Positions 33,036 to 42,645 of a stretch of 64,000 nt of DNA are shown here, in pieces. Location: assembly GCF_013141725.1 (NCBI RefSeq), contig NZ_WHNZ01000007.1:186001-250000 (forward strand), read 5' to 3'. Origin of the DNA: Paenibacillus planticolens (GTDB lineage Bacteria > Bacillota > Bacilli > Paenibacillales > NBRC-103111). The position numbers and the translations under genes are program-made. Position 1 is the stretch's first letter. Each line of letters starts with the position of its first letter. The notes under the pieces are model-generated. The model did no database searches and had not been told where the DNA came from. It saw only the letters and a list, made by a program, of their open reading frames with translations.

Positions 33036-33935
33036 TCAGCTCTTAAAATAATAATCCCCTTCCAGATCACTCAGAAGATCTGCATGCTCAGGCTTCCACC
33101 CGAGCAGTTCTTGGGTCAACTTACTCGAAGCCTGAATGTTCTGCGAAGCGAAATGCGCCAGCCAACCAAAGTGACCAGGAGCAGCTTCCATCGACTTGCT
33201 GATCACAGGCAAATCGAGGCGGCGGCCGATATTTGCTGCGATCTTGCGAATAGACACACCTTCCTCGCCGATTGCATGCAGTTTGGAGCCTGCTGGAGCA
33301 GCTTCGAGTGCCAGTCGGAAAAGTCGTGCAGCATCCAGTCGGTGCACAGCGGACCAGTGGTTTGAACCTTCGCCGACATAGGCTGAGGCGCCTGTACGCC
33401 GAGCGGCATGAATTAATGCCGGGACAAAACCGCCACGGTCACCATCGCCATGTACCGAAGGCGGGAGCCTCAACACGGATACACGCACGCCTTTAGCAGC
33501 CAAGGAAAGAGCCTCCTCTTCAGAAGGGATACGGTGCTTGCCTGCTGTGTTGACATCAGGAACATCTTCCTCTGTGCCAATTCGACCAGGTGTTAGATGA
33601 CCAATCACGGAAGTAACAACCAAAGGGCGGTCAGAACCGGCAAGCGCTTCTCCGAAAGTCTGAACGGCGCGTTGGTCCGTGAATCCAGCAGCCGCCATGT
33701 TAGAAAAGTCGTGGTTGAAGGCGGTATGAATGACACCATCCGATACTTTCGCACCGCTTCTAAGACTTTCGAGATCATCCAAAGAACCACGGTGTACAGA
33801 TGCTCCGACTTTAAGGAGAGAATCGGCCGCTTCGGCCGAGCGAGCCAGACCAATGACTTCGTGCCCTGCTCTTAATAATTCACTTACTACGGCAGAGCCT
33901 ATAAAACCAGTCGCTCCAGTTACAAAAACGCGCAT
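33036..33935 (-). CDS. Extended SDR, NAD-dependent epimerase-like
   Basis: A 299-residue protein starting MRVFVTGATGFIGSAV, with the TGxxGxxG dinucleotide motif of extended SDRs, then VIHTAFNHDF and VVTSVIGH. The usual YxxxK catalytic pair is not apparent, as in atypical SDRs annotated as NAD-dependent epimerase/dehydratase. The substrate is unknown. An AraC-type regulator starts 132 bases upstream on the same strand, a pairing seen often for this SDR type, so it may control this gene. Confidence 0.85.
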   Translation of the reverse strand: MRVFVTGATGFIGSAVVSELLRAGHEVIGLARSAEAADSLLKVGASVHRGSLDDLESLRSGAKVSDGVIHTAFNHDFSNMAAAGFTDQRAVQTFGEALAGSDRPLVVTSVIGHLTPGRIGTEEDVPDVNTAGKHRIPSEEEALSLAAKGVRVSVLRLPPSVHGDGDRGGFVPALIHAARRTGASAYVGEGSNHWSAVHRLDAARLFRLALEAAPAGSKLHAIGEEGVSIRKIAANIGRRLDLPVISKSMEAAPGHFGWLAHFASQNIQASSKLTQELLGWKPEHADLLSDLEGDYYFKS

Positions 33936-34067
33936 AAAGAACCCCCCACTAATTATCAGATCTACTTGAACCGACGAAGTGATTAAAACGAAATCGAATT
34001 CGTGGTTACAAGGTTATTTTAGAACACTTCCTTTCCCGATGATTGCCTATTCTGCTTCACTTTTTGC

Positions 34068-35039
34068 CTATTTCAACGAAAGATTCGAATCCATAGTCAC
34101 TTCTTGGCGTAATCCTGCAACGTCTCTTTTGGGCGGACTTCCAAAAAGGCGGCTGTAATCTCTACTAAATTGCGAGGGACTAGCGTAGCCTACTAAATAG
34201 CATGCTGTAGTCGCATCCATAGATTCGGATACCATTAATCGTCTCGCTTCATGCAGACGAAGTGCTTTTTGGTATTGTAATGGACTCATGGAAGTAAGGG
34301 ACTTAAAGTGCACGCGAAAAGTGGATTCACTCATATGTACCATTTCAGCCAATTCCGCAACTTTCATTTGAAGGGTGAAATTATTGCGAAGCCACGCAAT
34401 TGCTTTCGTAACTGAATGCGCTTCAGAGCCTGCATAACCAAGTTCGGCGATCCGAGCTCCAATAGGGCTGCGCAGGACGCGGATCAAAATCTCATCCATA
34501 ACAAGGGGGCCGAGTAATTCAGCATCACTGGCATTGGTCACACATTCCACAAGTCTGGCTGCAGCGTTAATCATCCCTACATCGGCGTTAAGAATGTAAC
34601 CCCCGTTCCATTTCGTTGCGGCAGGTACACCCTGAGGATATATTCTGAGGGCCAATTCCGCAATTTTCTGCGGGTCAAGAACCAGTTTCACACTTAGGTA
34701 AGGTTCGAAATGGCTAGCGTGTGTGACCTTCAAAGCAATCGGCAGCGCAACAGGGAGCAACAGGATTTGCGATTGATGGAATCGATAGACCTCATGCCTT
34801 ACTGTCACGGTCTTAGCCCCTTGTGCAACAATTAACATGGAGGGCAAGTCGAAAGTTTTCACATCGTCCTCATTTGCTCGAGAAAAACGGCTCACGGACA
34901 AACCAGGAATGCGCTGGCTAAAGGAACCGTCATATGGAGCTTTGCCACTAATCAAGTTTGCCAAACGAACCGTTTCTACAGCAAGAGATTCCTTACCGTT
35001 CGCAGGTGTAGCCAGTGTATGTTCGGATTGGGTCGTCAT
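34068..35039 (-). CDS. AraC-family regulator
   Basis: A 323-residue regulator. The N-terminal part (about 20-175) is the AraC_N-type domain (PF06719-like; ISGKAPYDGSFSQRIPGLSV, then MLIVAQGAKTVTV), and the C-terminal ~100 residues carry two helix-turn-helix units (LQMKVAELAEMVHMSESTFR and ACYLVGYASPSQFSRDYSRL, RLFG). Regulators of this branch often control a neighbouring oxidoreductase. I chose ATG 35037-35039, with GGAGG upstream, over an in-frame start at 35084 that overlaps the hydrolase gene. Confidence 0.9.
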   Translation of the reverse strand: MTTQSEHTLATPANGKESLAVETVRLANLISGKAPYDGSFSQRIPGLSVSRFSRANEDDVKTFDLPSMLIVAQGAKTVTVRHEVYRFHQSQILLLPVALPIALKVTHASHFEPYLSVKLVLDPQKIAELALRIYPQGVPAATKWNGGYILNADVGMINAAARLVECVTNASDAELLGPLVMDEILIRVLRSPIGARIAELGYAGSEAHSVTKAIAWLRNNFTLQMKVAELAEMVHMSESTFRVHFKSLTSMSPLQYQKALRLHEARRLMVSESMDATTACYLVGYASPSQFSRDYSRLFGSPPKRDVAGLRQEVTMDSNLSLK

Positions 35040-35080
35040 TAGTTTGTTAACACCTCCAATGGCTCCATCCTGTCTTGTAT

Positions 35081-36028
35081 TCAAATTGTTGCCGCGGTCT
35101 TAACCGACAATATCCACTGTGCTATATCTTCTACAACAGTTCTGTCCACGGTTTGCGGGATATTATATTCCTCCCAAATGTCTTTCAACGTACCGTACAC
35201 AGCTGTCATAAACATATGATTCAAACCGGGATAGAGCTTGAATGTGGCATTCGGGTGGTCTTTTAACATTTCACGGAATCGGTCGAAATCTTTTTCTACG
35301 GAAACCTGTACATCTTTATCACCCTGAATGACGAAAATTGGTTTTTTGCTTTGCAATAAATAATCTTTGATTGGATGCTGCTTCATTTCTTTCAGATACC
35401 AAGTATAGACAGAACCGAACAAAATGGTCTGTTGCGCCATCTCATCCGTCATTTCGGATATAGCATCAAACTTGTCTTGCAGTTCTTTTACCTGCTTGAA
35501 GGCTATCTCTTGTTGAGATTTTTCAAGCTGCTGTATGGAATCTTCATTTTGGTTAATGATGACTTCTTCAAGCGTTCGGGAAGTACCGGCTAAGATTAAT
35601 ACTCCTGCCAAGTCGCCGCCTTCGGCTTCGATTCTGGGGGCCAGCATCCCGCCTTGACTGTGCCCAATCAAGAAAACGCGGTTTGCATCCACGCGAGGAT
35701 CTCTCTTTAGCATTTGGACAGCCATAATCGCATCCTGAATGATCTCTTCTTTTACTGTAAGTTTGCCGCCGAGTTCTTGAATTAACTGCTTGCCATAGGT
35801 ATACGTGCGTTTATCGTACCGGAGCGATGCAATCCCTTCCTTGGAAAGTCCGTCCGCAAGGTCTCGAAACAGCTTGTTTGCGCCAATCGTTTCGTCTTTA
35901 TCCAAGGGACCGGAGCCATGCACAAATACAACTGCCGGGACTTTGTCGTCAGTATGAGAATCCGGCAACGCCAAAATTCCTTCCAATGGGTAGGCTGCGT
36001 TTGCCATAACCGTAACTTGTTCGATCAT
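35081..36028 (-). CDS. Alpha/beta hydrolase (dienelactone hydrolase-like)
   Basis: A 315-residue alpha/beta hydrolase with HGSGP near residue 40, the nucleophile elbow GHSQGG (serine at about 146), a helical cap (about 165-240), aspartate in QGDKDVQV and histidine in GLNHMF. This matches the DLH/PST-A group acting on esters or peptides. There is no signal peptide. The start is ATG 36026-36028 after AGGAGG. Its 3' end comes close to, but does not overlap, the AraC gene when the shorter AraC start is used. Confidence 0.88.
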   Translation of the reverse strand: MIEQVTVMANAAYPLEGILALPDSHTDDKVPAVVFVHGSGPLDKDETIGANKLFRDLADGLSKEGIASLRYDKRTYTYGKQLIQELGGKLTVKEEIIQDAIMAVQMLKRDPRVDANRVFLIGHSQGGMLAPRIEAEGGDLAGVLILAGTSRTLEEVIINQNEDSIQQLEKSQQEIAFKQVKELQDKFDAISEMTDEMAQQTILFGSVYTWYLKEMKQHPIKDYLLQSKKPIFVIQGDKDVQVSVEKDFDRFREMLKDHPNATFKLYPGLNHMFMTAVYGTLKDIWEEYNIPQTVDRTVVEDIAQWILSVKTAATI

Positions 36029-36200
36029 TTTTTTAACCTCCTGTCCACAATTAAGTAATTCCATGCAATTGTTCTATTATCCTGCCAGACGCCTTTCAGA
36101 TCCATTTGTAAAATGGACAATAAAAACCAAAAAGAATGGTAATCATAAACGGTGAGCTGTAGCTGAAAAACAACGATCGATTTTATGACTGGAGCTGCCG

Positions 36201-36425
36201 ATGATGAAAATACTGCTGCTGGCTTTCTTAATGTTTGTATTAACCACTGCTTATGCAATGGCCATTGATCTGTTTTCGGGGATAAGTCTGCACTACTCAA
36301 TCCGAGGCATGTTAAGCACGCTGAGAATGCTGTCGCCTGCAGAGATCGTTATTTTGATAGTAATCGTAATGATGTTACTGGCACCGCCTCTTCTGTCTCG
36401 ATATCTCAACAAATCAGAGAGTTAA
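36201..36425 (+). CDS. Small two-TM protein converging on germination operon
   Basis: A 74-residue frame with two strong hydrophobic segments (residues 3-24, LLLAFLMFVLTTAYAMAIDL, and 47-67, AEIVILIVIVMMLLAPPLLS) and a polar tail NKSES. GGAG lies about nine bases upstream of the ATG pair. Its stop overlaps the last bases of the convergent germination permease gene. The family is not recognised. A real small membrane protein is likely but not certain. Confidence 0.5.
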   Translation: MMKILLLAFLMFVLTTAYAMAIDLFSGISLHYSIRGMLSTLRMLSPAEIVILIVIVMMLLAPPLLSRYLNKSES

Positions 36426-37540
36426 GGGCTGGTTTTCGTACGGCTCCAGTACTGTCGAAGCCATGAGATCAGGAGTAGCAGGATCGGGATAACCGTTTGG
36501 AAAGGAAACAGCAGAGAAAACGGAACGAATTTAATTCCTTCCTTCATGTGTTCCGTGAAAGAGCTGGCAATCGTCATGGAACTGAAAAGAATGACGACAC
36601 CAATCGGTAAAACAAGTTTCTTCTGTTCTTTAATCTTAAATAAATCTGCGATCGCCAAAACTGACGCATAATAAAACATAGCGATCTTAAAGAAATCACA
36701 AATAATAAAGGTTAAAATCGCGATCGCGTCGAAGCGCTGCAGGAAGTCTGCAATTTTTACAATACTGATCGTTAATAACAAAGGAAACGCATTGCGACTT
36801 ACCATGTTGTAACCAAGTACGGAGATTTCAAGCGTAATCGTATAACTTAATACGAGACCGCCCAATACCATGGCAAATAGACCGGTTTTCATAGCAGTGT
36901 GAGATTTTTGCAGGTACGGGAACAACATTGTAAAACAAATCATTTCCCCGAATGGGAAAGCCAGCGTCTGCGGAAAAGCTTCGGTCCAAATCGGTTTCCA
37001 ACCGTTTTCGAGTACGGGCAATAAATTTTTAATCTCTACGAGACCGGACAACCAGACAAGCCCGTTGCCCATGATCCCCAAAAAAACCAAAATCAAAAAG
37101 AAGATCTCCCCTGTTCTTACCAGAACTTGAACCCCTTTATACAACACATAAGCAATAACAATAAACATGATGAAGTTCACAACAAATAGCGGCGTTTGAT
37201 CATAAAGAGCCGTTACCAGCAAGTCCCCGGCATCTCTCAAATCTCTTGCGGCACCATAAATAAACAGAAGAAGATATAGTAATCCTACAAACCACCCGAT
37301 ATACTTTCCAAGTATTTCTCTCAAATATCCGGTTAACGGCAAGCCCCTATGCCTATGAAATAAAGTGACATAGACACTATACAGGATCAATCCTCCAATC
37401 AGACCAAGCAAAATGGCAATCCATGCATCCTTCTTGGCAGCTACCCCAAGACTCACAACTATCGCAGTTCCGAATTCAAATAGAAGGATGAGCACAAAGT
37501 ATTGCCACGCGTTGATTTTCATTTTTTCCATAAGCATCAA
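36422..37540 (-). CDS. Spore germination permease, GerAB type
   Basis: A 372-residue 10-TM protein of the endospore germination permease (GerAB/ArcD/ProY) family. Hydrophobic helices run throughout, and GLPLTGYLREILGKYIGWFV is typical of the family. In the spore inner membrane it forms, with the A and C subunits, a receptor that senses nutrients such as amino acids or sugars. Third gene of the A-C-B operon. Typically made in the forespore under sigmaG. The nutrient specificity cannot be deduced. Confidence 0.93.
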   Translation of the reverse strand: MMLMEKMKINAWQYFVLILLFEFGTAIVVSLGVAAKKDAWIAILLGLIGGLILYSVYVTLFHRHRGLPLTGYLREILGKYIGWFVGLLYLLLFIYGAARDLRDAGDLLVTALYDQTPLFVVNFIMFIVIAYVLYKGVQVLVRTGEIFFLILVFLGIMGNGLVWLSGLVEIKNLLPVLENGWKPIWTEAFPQTLAFPFGEMICFTMLFPYLQKSHTAMKTGLFAMVLGGLVLSYTITLEISVLGYNMVSRNAFPLLLTISIVKIADFLQRFDAIAILTFIICDFFKIAMFYYASVLAIADLFKIKEQKKLVLPIGVVILFSSMTIASSFTEHMKEGIKFVPFSLLFPFQTVIPILLLLISWLRQYWSRTKTSP

Positions 37541-37564
37541 ACACCTTCCCGCGACTGCACGAAC

Positions 37565-38782
37565 TTATTTTTTGTAGAAATAAGGCTTTGTCACTAAACC
37601 GGTCCTGCGTATATAAGCGGTCACCTCAACATTTACAGGAACTTCGGCAAATGTAGTGCTCCAGTCACCCTTGAGCTTTTTCCATGCCTTTGGGTTTTCC
37701 ATGTTCACATATTCCCCAAAACCAAAAATATCAGTTCTTGCTTTTTGTGCTTTCTGAACGGCTGCGAGCACCATTCGTTTCGTCTTTTCAGCAAATGCAT
37801 TCTCTAATTTCATTATTTCTTCAGGATCACTCAGATCCAGACCGCATCTTACTTCAGCGACGTCGCCTTCTTCTTTGATCTCGATATCAATAGAAGGTTT
37901 CCCAGCAGTAACTTTTGCGTGCAGTTTTGTTTTTGACCGGAGAACAATGATATCGAGTGAATTTTCTTTTTGTTGACAATCGAGAGTGACAATCGTATTC
38001 TTCATTTTATTTAATGTCCATTCTGTACCGTATAACTCGTCTCCATCTAACCATGTTGCTAATTTCATATCCTTGAATACCGCAATTCCGCTAATTGCAA
38101 GCATCGCTTTTGGTTCCGTTGTCCGAAGATTCGTTTGTTGCCTTCCGGATTTAGGGTTGCCCAATATTTGTATACCGCTAATGCTAAGTTCTTTCCCTTC
38201 ACTGACGATCATTTTTATGACGTCTACCACTTCGCTGCTCATATTCGACGAAAATTCACTTGATGCTAATTTTAATTGATCCACAACGGAGGTTCCGGGT
38301 ACTTTTTCAATGGGAGAAAGGATGTCGATAACGGATTTCGCGTCCCCATTTCTGGCGATAAGTACATTAATGTTCAGCCTGGCCTCGTAAAATCTTTCGA
38401 TAAAATCAAAGAGCTCCTTTATGCCGTCTTGAGCTAACGTCTCTCCGATGACCATTAGACGTACGTGAGAGAAAAATATCCTCCGCGGCAGTTGCTTCGA
38501 AACATTAAGAGTAGCCTCACGAATCGTCTTACCCGCCCCATAATACACGCTTACAGGCAGTGAATATCCGCCGCCCCCGCCGGAAGATTTGCCTGCTACT
38601 TCCGAAGGATTAATAATTTGAAAAGAGACGCGGTACTCATCATCTTGCAATTTATCCACGCCTATGGCGGAAACAATGGATAGATCCGATAGCTCTCTCC
38701 GGTTCCAGCACCCCGTCATCATCATCGTTCCCAAAAGGATTAAGATTAATAAAAACCGTTTAACGTTAATAATGGTCTTCAT
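37565..38782 (-). CDS. Spore germination lipoprotein, Ger(x)C type
   Basis: A 405-residue lipoprotein with lipobox MTGC followed directly by WNRREL, the classical Ger(x)C start. It continues with SAIGVDKLQDDEYRVSFQII and a C-terminal GerC domain. It is anchored on the outer face of the spore inner membrane as part of the nutrient receptor. Its start lies inside the 3' end of the A-subunit gene, giving an overlap, and AGAAAGGA precedes the chosen ATG. It lies between the A and B genes, as in gerK-type operons. Confidence 0.93.
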   Translation of the reverse strand: MKTIINVKRFLLILILLGTMMMTGCWNRRELSDLSIVSAIGVDKLQDDEYRVSFQIINPSEVAGKSSGGGGGYSLPVSVYYGAGKTIREATLNVSKQLPRRIFFSHVRLMVIGETLAQDGIKELFDFIERFYEARLNINVLIARNGDAKSVIDILSPIEKVPGTSVVDQLKLASSEFSSNMSSEVVDVIKMIVSEGKELSISGIQILGNPKSGRQQTNLRTTEPKAMLAISGIAVFKDMKLATWLDGDELYGTEWTLNKMKNTIVTLDCQQKENSLDIIVLRSKTKLHAKVTAGKPSIDIEIKEEGDVAEVRCGLDLSDPEEIMKLENAFAEKTKRMVLAAVQKAQKARTDIFGFGEYVNMENPKAWKKLKGDWSTTFAEVPVNVEVTAYIRRTGLVTKPYFYKK

Positions 38783-40394
38783 CTTCATTCCTTTCTCCAT
38801 GATTACTGAAAGAGGATGGGTTCCCTTTCCAAGGCTGGTTATTTTTCTTAAATTTGAGTAGTTTAGACTTCACGATGACCGACCAATGTGGCAAACGAAT
38901 CAGAGCATCTTTTTGATCGAATAGATTGAATGGCGCGAAAGGCGACAAATAAGGTGTCCCGAACGACTGCAGGCTGGTCATATGAGCAATAAAAAAAATC
39001 GTCCCCATCGTAATGCCGAAAGCACCGAAGCTTGCGGCCAAAATCATCAGGATGAAACGAAGCATTCTTGCAGTTATGGCAATATTGAACGCAGGCGAAG
39101 CGAAACTGGCAATTCCGGTAATAGCAACAACAATGACCATAGCCGGGGAAACAATACCAGCTTGTACCGCTGCTTGACCTAAGACGAGCGCGCCTACGAT
39201 GGAAACAGCTTGGCCGACAGAACGGGGCATACGAACGCCCGCTTCCCGCAAGATTTCAAAGCTCAGTTCCATCATCAATGCTTCAACTAACGCGGGGAAA
39301 GGAACCCCTTCTCTTGAAGAAACAAGACTGAACAAGAGCTGTGACGGAATCATTTCCTGATGAAATGTGATCAAGGCGATGTAGATGGCAGGTCCCATGA
39401 TCGATATAAAAAAGCTGATATAACGCAGCAGACGCACAAATGTTGCAAAATCGAAACGATGGTTATAATCATCCGGAGATTGGAAAAATTGAGAGAAGAT
39501 CGTTGGTACAATGAGTACGAATGGTGTTCCGTCCACGAATATGGCTACTCTTCCTTCAAGAATATTGGCGGAAATAATATCGGGACGGTCCGTATTATAA
39601 ATGGTCGGAAACGGCGTAAATGTCTGGTCTTCGATCAATTCTTCAATATTACCGGTCTCTTTAATGGAATCGATGTCGATTTCACGAAATCTCTTCCTAA
39701 CTTCTTTTATTAGATCCTCATTGGCAATGCCATGGAGATACAAAATAGATACATCTGTTGGCGTGATTGTTCCGATTTTAATATTTTCCAACCATAAATT
39801 CGGATTTCTGATGCGGCGGCGGACAAGCGCGATGTTGGTGCCGATCACTTCGGTAAATGCATCTTTAGGACCGCGGATAACAACTTGCGTCGTAGATTCC
39901 GAGATTGGTCTTTGTTCTCCTCCTCTGGTGTTGGCGCTGATGGCTTTATCGGAACCGTCAATCAAAATAACCGTATCGCCAGACAAACATGACATCATCA
40001 TATCGCTCCATGTATCCATCGTGTTCAATTCATGGATCTCTAGAGCATGATCTCTTAAAAAATGCAATAAGCTCTCGTGCGGATTTACGTTTGTCAGCGA
40101 CAGATCCAGGTTTTCACTACCCAGAAAATGTCCCACAAAATGCGTGATGGCATCTTTGTTGACTAATCCATCCATATAAACGGCAGCTGCTTTAAGCACG
40201 GACTCCGTGCCTAGGTGGAATTTACGTATGATAATGTCAGGGCTATAACCGAATTCCTTCTTCATTTGATCGATATTCGTTTGCAAATCGGTGGACAGAT
40301 TCCGCTTTCCCGAATTGGTTTCGAACTCTTTTTTCGGATTCTGGGATTTTCTGCTCCATTGTTTGCGAAATTGTTTCCAGAATGACATATTCAA
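38766..40394 (-). CDS. Spore germination protein, GerA type
   Basis: A 542-residue protein of the GerA family (PF03323): a long soluble N-terminal part (about 1-290), then four to five membrane helices (LLRYISFFISIMGPAIYIAL, PRSVGQAVSIVGALVLGQAA and others) and a hydrophilic tail. Typical motifs are GDTVILIDGSDKAI and RRIRNPNL. It is the largest subunit of the receptor complex, and forms a pentameric ion channel in recent models of the family. First gene of the operon. Confidence 0.94.
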   Translation of the reverse strand: MNMSFWKQFRKQWSRKSQNPKKEFETNSGKRNLSTDLQTNIDQMKKEFGYSPDIIIRKFHLGTESVLKAAAVYMDGLVNKDAITHFVGHFLGSENLDLSLTNVNPHESLLHFLRDHALEIHELNTMDTWSDMMMSCLSGDTVILIDGSDKAISANTRGGEQRPISESTTQVVIRGPKDAFTEVIGTNIALVRRRIRNPNLWLENIKIGTITPTDVSILYLHGIANEDLIKEVRKRFREIDIDSIKETGNIEELIEDQTFTPFPTIYNTDRPDIISANILEGRVAIFVDGTPFVLIVPTIFSQFFQSPDDYNHRFDFATFVRLLRYISFFISIMGPAIYIALITFHQEMIPSQLLFSLVSSREGVPFPALVEALMMELSFEILREAGVRMPRSVGQAVSIVGALVLGQAAVQAGIVSPAMVIVVAITGIASFASPAFNIAITARMLRFILMILAASFGAFGITMGTIFFIAHMTSLQSFGTPYLSPFAPFNLFDQKDALIRLPHWSVIVKSKLLKFKKNNQPWKGNPSSFSNHGERNEDEDHY

Positions 40395-40473
40395 GCTCCG
40401 ATCGAAGATTTAGGCATATTCTTTCCTGTCGGGATTCTCCTTATACATAAAATGGTAATGGCGAGGCTAGATG

Positions 40474-40506
40474 AAAAGAGGAACTCCGTTAATATGGAGT
40501 TCCTCT
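40474..40506 (-). terminator. Intrinsic terminator of MFS gene
   Basis: A perfect 11-bp stem (AGAGGAACTCC 40477-40487, with GGAGTTCCTCT 40496-40506) followed on the minus strand by TTTTC. Confidence 0.75.
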
Positions 40507-40545
40507 GATTGCGTCCTATTCCATGATAATTTTTCCTGTTTATTG

Positions 40546-41778
40546 TCATGCAACTTGCGTTCTCTTATACAAAACAGAAATCGCCGCTGCTATAAGGATC
40601 ATACCCATAAAAGCAGGTGCAGCATGACCAAATGATACATAAATTTGACCTCCAATGATAGGCCCAATCATTCTTGCTAAAGCCTGAATAGACTGGCTGC
40701 CTCCTTGAACCCTCCCTTGCTCACTAGCATCGACAGACTTCGAGAGCATCCCATTGAATGAAGGCCCAAAGATCGAATCGCCAAAACCAAATATAAACAT
40801 TCCAGCGATTAAAAGAGGATAGAATGCGAACAAAGAAGACAGCGCAATAAGACTGTAGCCTATAATCTCTGATACCATTCCAAGAATGGCAATCTGTTTA
40901 TCACTTCTTTTCTTCAAAAGCTTAGGCATGATGAAACCTTGTGAAATGATGTCTTGGACGCCCATAATTGAAAACATAAGTCCGATTAGTGCAGGCTTCC
41001 AACTGAATGTATCCATAGTAAATTGTGAAAAAACGGCCTGTAAAGATCCATTAGGTATCCAAAGTAAGAACGCTGAGACAAGCAGCCTATTTAAGTTTTT
41101 CATAGAAAGTAGGTTGGCAAGCTGTGTAAATGGATTCAATCTTATAAAGGTAATCTCTTTCAGTCTGTTATTTTTGGCTAGGCTCTCAGGCATAAAAAAG
41201 TATCCATAAACAACATTCAATAATGTTATTACGGCTCCAAAATACATGGGTACCGAATAACCAAACTTGGCAAGCAGTCCACCTAGCGTTGGGCCAATGA
41301 CAGTGCCTACACCTACAACTGCGCTCACCCATCCAAAGTATTTGGTTCTCTGCTCTGGAGGAATGATGTCTGCAAAATAGGCGAAAATCGTGCTAATGCT
41401 CCCTCCAGTTATACCTTCTATGATGCGCCCAGCAAATAATATCCATAAAGCTCCTCCTATGCCAAAAACAAAGTACCCGATTGCGGAACCCAATAGGCAT
41501 ACTAAAAGCAATGGACGACGGCCATATTTATCGCTTAAAGCGCCAAGCACGGGGGCCGCGAAAAACACGCAGACTGCATAAACAGAGGTCAACAGCGTAA
41601 CAACGATAGCCTGTTCTCCCGGATTGTTAATATAAGGCTGCACTAAGAATGGGACGACAGGTGCTATGATACTGAAGCCTATTCCGCAAAGAAACACAGA
41701 GATAAGACCGAATAATAAAGCATGTTTATCTACGGTTTGTTCTGTATTCTGTTTATTGAGTGATCTAGATTTGAACAT
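40546..41778 (-). CDS. MFS drug-type transporter (TetA-like)
   Basis: A 410-residue 12-TM major facilitator of the TetA-like DHA1 group, with the loop motif GALSDKYGRRPLLLVCLLGS between helices 2 and 3 and GRIIEGITGGSISTIFAYFA (motif C region). Such pumps export tetracycline or other small molecules by proton antiport. The MarR regulator gene lies 158 bases upstream on the same strand, which suggests substrate-induced control. No resistance can be claimed from sequence. Confidence 0.9.
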   Translation of the reverse strand: MFKSRSLNKQNTEQTVDKHALLFGLISVFLCGIGFSIIAPVVPFLVQPYINNPGEQAIVVTLLTSVYAVCVFFAAPVLGALSDKYGRRPLLLVCLLGSAIGYFVFGIGGALWILFAGRIIEGITGGSISTIFAYFADIIPPEQRTKYFGWVSAVVGVGTVIGPTLGGLLAKFGYSVPMYFGAVITLLNVVYGYFFMPESLAKNNRLKEITFIRLNPFTQLANLLSMKNLNRLLVSAFLLWIPNGSLQAVFSQFTMDTFSWKPALIGLMFSIMGVQDIISQGFIMPKLLKKRSDKQIAILGMVSEIIGYSLIALSSLFAFYPLLIAGMFIFGFGDSIFGPSFNGMLSKSVDASEQGRVQGGSQSIQALARMIGPIIGGQIYVSFGHAAPAFMGMILIAAAISVLYKRTQVA

Positions 41779-41873
41779 TACATTCTCCCTTCAAAAGAAA
41801 TTGCAATTTTGATTCCTTGGAAACAAAATGATTTTCTCATATTTTTGTTTCCTTGTCAACAAAACAACAACAC

Positions 41874-41910
41874 AAAAAAGCAGCCCGTTCACGATAGTGC
41901 CCGGCTGCTT
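41874..41910 (-). terminator. Intrinsic terminator of MarR gene
   Basis: AAGCAGCC (41878-41885) pairs with GGCTGCTT (41903-41910). On the minus strand the stem runs into TTTTTTGTG. It separates the MarR gene from the MFS gene, so the MFS gene needs its own promoter within about 95 bases. Confidence 0.65.
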
Positions 41911-41935
41911 GTGTTTTCTTTTTCATTATTCAAAT

Positions 41936-42409
41936 TTATTCCGACTTCATATCTATACCCTGTTTCTTAATTTCTGTATCCAAATGCTGATTATACTTTT
42001 CCAAGAAGCGTAGCATACTCTCAAATTGCTCCTCGGTTACCTGCTCAAATACGGCTTTATCCCGCTTTTGAAACTCTTTGTGCAGGTCATCATGGATTTT
42101 ATAAATGACTTTCCCTTGCTCAGTAAGCCTAAAATAAATTTCTTTCTTGTTATCCAACTTTTGGTAGCTTTCGATAAGGCCTTTTTCCATGAGCTTCCTC
42201 GTTATTTTACTCATTGCGCCGCGAGTCATATAAAAGGACTCCGCAAGTTTTGTCACGTTGGAGTCAATATTATTTCCAATGTATTCGACGCAGTGCACTT
42301 CGGAAGACTTATACCCCTTAAGACTCTCTTCCATCTTATCCTTATTAAGCCAAACTATCTTGTTATATACGTCCCTGAAACCCAGGATGACCTGGTCTTC
42401 TTTGTTCAT
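41936..42409 (-). CDS. MarR-family transcriptional regulator
   Basis: A 157-residue winged-helix regulator: VHCVEYIGNNIDSNVTKLAE and FYMTRGAMSKITRKLMEKGL form the DNA-binding helices, followed by the wing YQKLDNKKEIYFRLTEQGK. It acts as a dimer, often released by phenolic or drug ligands. The likely target is the neighbouring MFS gene and its own promoter. I set the start at ATG 42407-42409 with GGGAGG upstream. Confidence 0.9.
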   Translation of the reverse strand: MNKEDQVILGFRDVYNKIVWLNKDKMEESLKGYKSSEVHCVEYIGNNIDSNVTKLAESFYMTRGAMSKITRKLMEKGLIESYQKLDNKKEIYFRLTEQGKVIYKIHDDLHKEFQKRDKAVFEQVTEEQFESMLRFLEKYNQHLDTEIKKQGIDMKSE

Positions 42410-42429
42410 GGCCTGTCCTCCCACAATGA

Positions 42430-42570
42430 GAGGCTATCCCCGGCCATTTCTATGACTTGAGGGGACAGACTTCCCAGCAGTTATACTTCTCTAGTCAAAA
42501 TAAAGGAAAATTTCCCTCTAAATTTAGTGGGAGATTTTCCCGTTAACTTACTTCGTCTTCTTCATAAAAC
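42430..42570 (+). repeat. Dispersed ~300-bp repeat, copy 3 (internally deleted)
   Basis: It begins GAGGCTATCCCC and contains TCAAAATAAAGGAAAATTTCCC, TCTAAATTTAGTGGGAGATTTT and the GTTAACTTAC segment, but about 180 bases of the middle found in copies 1, 2 and 4 are missing. The right terminal repeat is not evident. Confidence 0.75.
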
Positions 42571-42645
42571 AAAGGAATGTATTGGTTTATCGGTATTATA
42601 CACCAAATTCTATGGAAAGTCATAGCTGGATAAGCATGCAATTCG

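Noticed and set aside
42430..42570. Repeat ends read as insertion sequence remains
   Set aside because: GAGGCTATCCC-type ends resemble those of some insertion sequences, but no transposase fragment was found in or near any of the four copies.
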